64,000 bases of DNA from Erysipelothrix anatis (GTDB lineage Bacteria; Bacillota_I; Bacilli_A; Erysipelotrichales; Erysipelotrichaceae): assembly GCF_009828745.1 (NCBI RefSeq), contig NZ_WTSX01000006.1, positions 62,001 through 126,000 on the forward strand, in the 5' to 3' direction. The position numbers were made by a program, and so were the translations under genes. Shown piece by piece: positions 62,626-64,000 of the stretch. Numbering within the stretch: position 1 is the first letter of the stretch; every line of letters starts with the position of its first letter. The notes under the pieces were generated by a model. That model was not told where the DNA came from. It searched no databases and saw only the letters and a list, made by a program, of their open reading frames with translations.

Positions 62626-63306
62626 TTAATGCTTAATCATGCGGTATCCGACACCTACATGTGTTTGTAGGTATTGAAGATCTGGATCATACTTTTCAAG
62701 TTTCTTTCGTAACGTAGTCACAAATACTCTTAAGGCAGGAATATTATCTGAATATAAACCCCATACTTCCTTTAGAATCATATGATAGGTTAGTACCTTA
62801 CCAACATTTTCAATCATCAACAATAACAGTTTAAACTCTGTCGGTGTTACGTGTACATCTTGACCATGGATTTGAACTGTGCTCGCATCACTGTCAATCA
62901 CAAGATTACCATTTCGAAATTGGGTTGATTGTGTATCCGATACATGGAGACGACGATGCGCTACTCGAATTCGAGCCATGAGTTCCTCGGGTTCAAAAGG
63001 TTTCGTGATATAATCATCAGCACCCGCATCCAAAGCCCCTATCTTATCATCTACCTCAGCACGCGCACTCACAACAATAATGGGCGCAAGTGATTGTTTT
63101 CGAATTTCTTGCACCACCCAAACACCATCACGATCTGGAAGCCCTAAATCCAAAATAACGATTTCTGGATTATTGGCATTAAAAAGTTGAACACCTTCCA
63201 AAGCCGTATTTGCAACGTAAGCTGGATACGCTTCGAGCTTAAGTGTATTAAGAATCAAATTTTGAATAATTGGATCATCTTCAACGATTAATATGTGCGG
63301 TTTCAT
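62626..63306 (-). CDS. kdpE: Response regulator, KdpE-like (OmpR family)
   Basis: 226 residues: receiver domain (ILIVEDDPIIQNLI, VILDLGLPDRDG with phosphorylated Asp, VVSARAEVDDKIGALDAGADDYITKPF) and winged-helix domain (VHVTPTEFKLLLLMIEN, VLTYHMILKEVWG, RVFVTTLRKKLEKYD, GVGYRM). Overlaps the kinase gene by 26 nt; in other bacteria KdpDE controls the potassium ATPase KdpFABC. Start ATG chosen at MKPHIL, 10 nt past AAGGAGG; alternative starts are within 3 codons. Confidence 0.9.
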   Translation of the reverse strand: MKPHILIVEDDPIIQNLILNTLKLEAYPAYVANTALEGVQLFNANNPEIVILDLGLPDRDGVWVVQEIRKQSLAPIIVVSARAEVDDKIGALDAGADDYITKPFEPEELMARIRVAHRRLHVSDTQSTQFRNGNLVIDSDASTVQIHGQDVHVTPTEFKLLLLMIENVGKVLTYHMILKEVWGLYSDNIPALRVFVTTLRKKLEKYDPDLQYLQTHVGVGYRMIKH

Positions 63307-64000
63307 CAATAACATACCTCCTTAGACTAACTGAAAAACGAACACCTTGCGGCTCAACATCACTAACGGTGATACTTCCTCCATGAGCCTTCACAATCTC
63401 ATTAACGAGATACAATCCTAAACCCATACCACGGCGACTGTCTTGATTTTGTGTATAGAACATCTCAAAAAGATGTTGCTTGTCGGCAATTCCTGGTCCT
63501 TCATCTTCAACATGAATCGTGACCTTTTCTAAGTCTTTGTTATCGGTACGGATACGGATTTGTGTTCCTTCTGGTGTATATTTTAATGCATTATCTATTA
63601 AATTGGTAAAGACTTGGATCATAAGTTTTGAGTCCACATTGACTAGCACGACATCCTCCGCATCGTCTACAAGAATGGTGTGATGCTTTGCTTTTCCTGA
63701 AACGCGATGCAGACTTTCAGCAATTAAATCTTCAAGCACTTCCCCTTCAAATTGAATAATTAGGTTATCATTATCAATTTTTGTCATCGCAAGTATATTT
63801 TCAATTAAATCCATGAGCCAAATACCATCATTTTTAATATCAGTATAAATTCGATGAACCTCACCATCTTCAAGAGTTCCATGTTGGAGCAAATCAACGT
63901 TGCCCAAAATCGTTGTGAGTGGTGTTCTTAAGTCATGGGAAATTGTTCGAAGGATCGTCGATCGTAGTTTCTCCTGTTCAATCACTATAGCATCGTGGTG
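63281..64000 (-). CDS. kdpD: Sensor histidine kinase, KdpD-like (C-terminal part)
   Basis: The frame is open to the window edge (HHDAIVIEQEKLRS at the boundary), so only the last ~240 residues are present. Seen are the H-box RTISHDLRTPLTTILG, N-box NLIDNALKYTPEG, and G-boxes DEGPGIAD and GMGLGLYLVNEIVKAHGG. Full-length KdpD also has an N-terminal Kdp sensor, USP-like and four-helix membrane domains, which lie outside the window; the KdpD call rests on the KdpE-like partner. Confidence 0.8.
   Translation of the reverse strand, partial: HHDAIVIEQEKLRSTILRTISHDLRTPLTTILGNVDLLQHGTLEDGEVHRIYTDIKNDGIWLMDLIENILAMTKIDNDNLIIQFEGEVLEDLIAESLHRVSGKAKHHTILVDDAEDVVLVNVDSKLMIQVFTNLIDNALKYTPEGTQIRIRTDNKDLEKVTIHVEDEGPGIADKQHLFEMFYTQNQDSRRGMGLGLYLVNEIVKAHGGSITVSDVEPQGVRFSVSLRRYVIDETAHINR

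Noticed and set aside
1-64000. CRISPR array or insertion sequence
   Set aside because: No regularly spaced repeats, transposase genes or terminal inverted repeats were found on reading either strand.

Overview
The window is a chromosomal segment from a low-GC Gram-positive bacterium. Gene content points to the Erysipelotrichia, most probably Erysipelothrix: a polysaccharide locus flanked by lic-type choline genes, a xerD-deoB junction as in Firmicutes, a T-box in front of asnS, Shine-Dalgarno sites of the AGGAGG type, and many intrinsic terminators. This assignment is inference from gene content; no database comparison was possible.

Layout. 1-1560: the end of a XerD-like recombinase and deoB. 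1680-2410: a DsrE-like protein and a hotdog thioesterase. 2460-5193: a LicB-like transporter and an HTH-LicC-LicA fusion protein (choline uptake, phosphorylation and CDP activation). 5358-24389: an almost entirely minus-strand cell-surface polysaccharide locus. It holds a MurJ-type flippase, six glycosyltransferases, a sulfotransferase-like protein, two multi-membrane polymerase/ligase candidates, the UDP-FucNAc cassette (capE/capF/capG), and mnaA with tagA. At its upstream end lies a disrupted pair of MdoB/LtaS-like sulfatase-fold transferase genes. 24485-27466: anmK, murQ and an RpiR regulator (MurNAc recycling). 27660-30610: a second HTH-LicC-LicA fusion, this time coupled to an EutH-like transporter.

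30754-44557: an ABC-F protein, cinA, a GH2 glycosidase with a divergent AraC regulator, an rlmCD-type 23S rRNA methyltransferase, a GntR regulator, sbcD-sbcC-ndpA, and a YxeA-like secreted protein. 44698-46801: a DhaL-like protein and a glycerol-kinase-like protein whose catalytic motifs have been replaced. 47149-49602: brnQ, tRNA-Arg(ACG), and a DUF1275 membrane protein. 49645-54356: an AraC-controlled operon of two Gfo/Idh/MocA oxidoreductases, a sugar-phosphate-isomerase-like TIM barrel and a ThuA-like protein. 54539-58856: a YeiH-type membrane protein, proline iminopeptidase, and a NitT/TauT/SsuABC-type ABC importer. 59013-60224: a NERD protein and a GNAT acetyltransferase. 60327-60779: three very small ORFs, two of them apparently paralogous. 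60902-62578: T-box and asnS. 62626-64000: KdpE and the end of KdpD.

How it fits together. The 2.4-30.6 kb stretch reads as one surface-glycan region: sugar-nucleotide supply (FucNAc, ManNAc), glycan assembly and export, and two parallel amino-alcohol activation modules at its two ends. No LicD-type phosphotransferase and no priming phosphoglycosyltransferase is present in the window, so both must be encoded elsewhere. The most unusual items are the duplicated HTH-LicC-LicA modules with different transporters, the pseudo-glycerol-kinase/short-lid DhaL pair, the deletion-fused sulfatase genes, the paralogous 53-54 residue proteins next to a large interrupted palindrome, and a perfect 14-bp palindrome over the murQ promoter.
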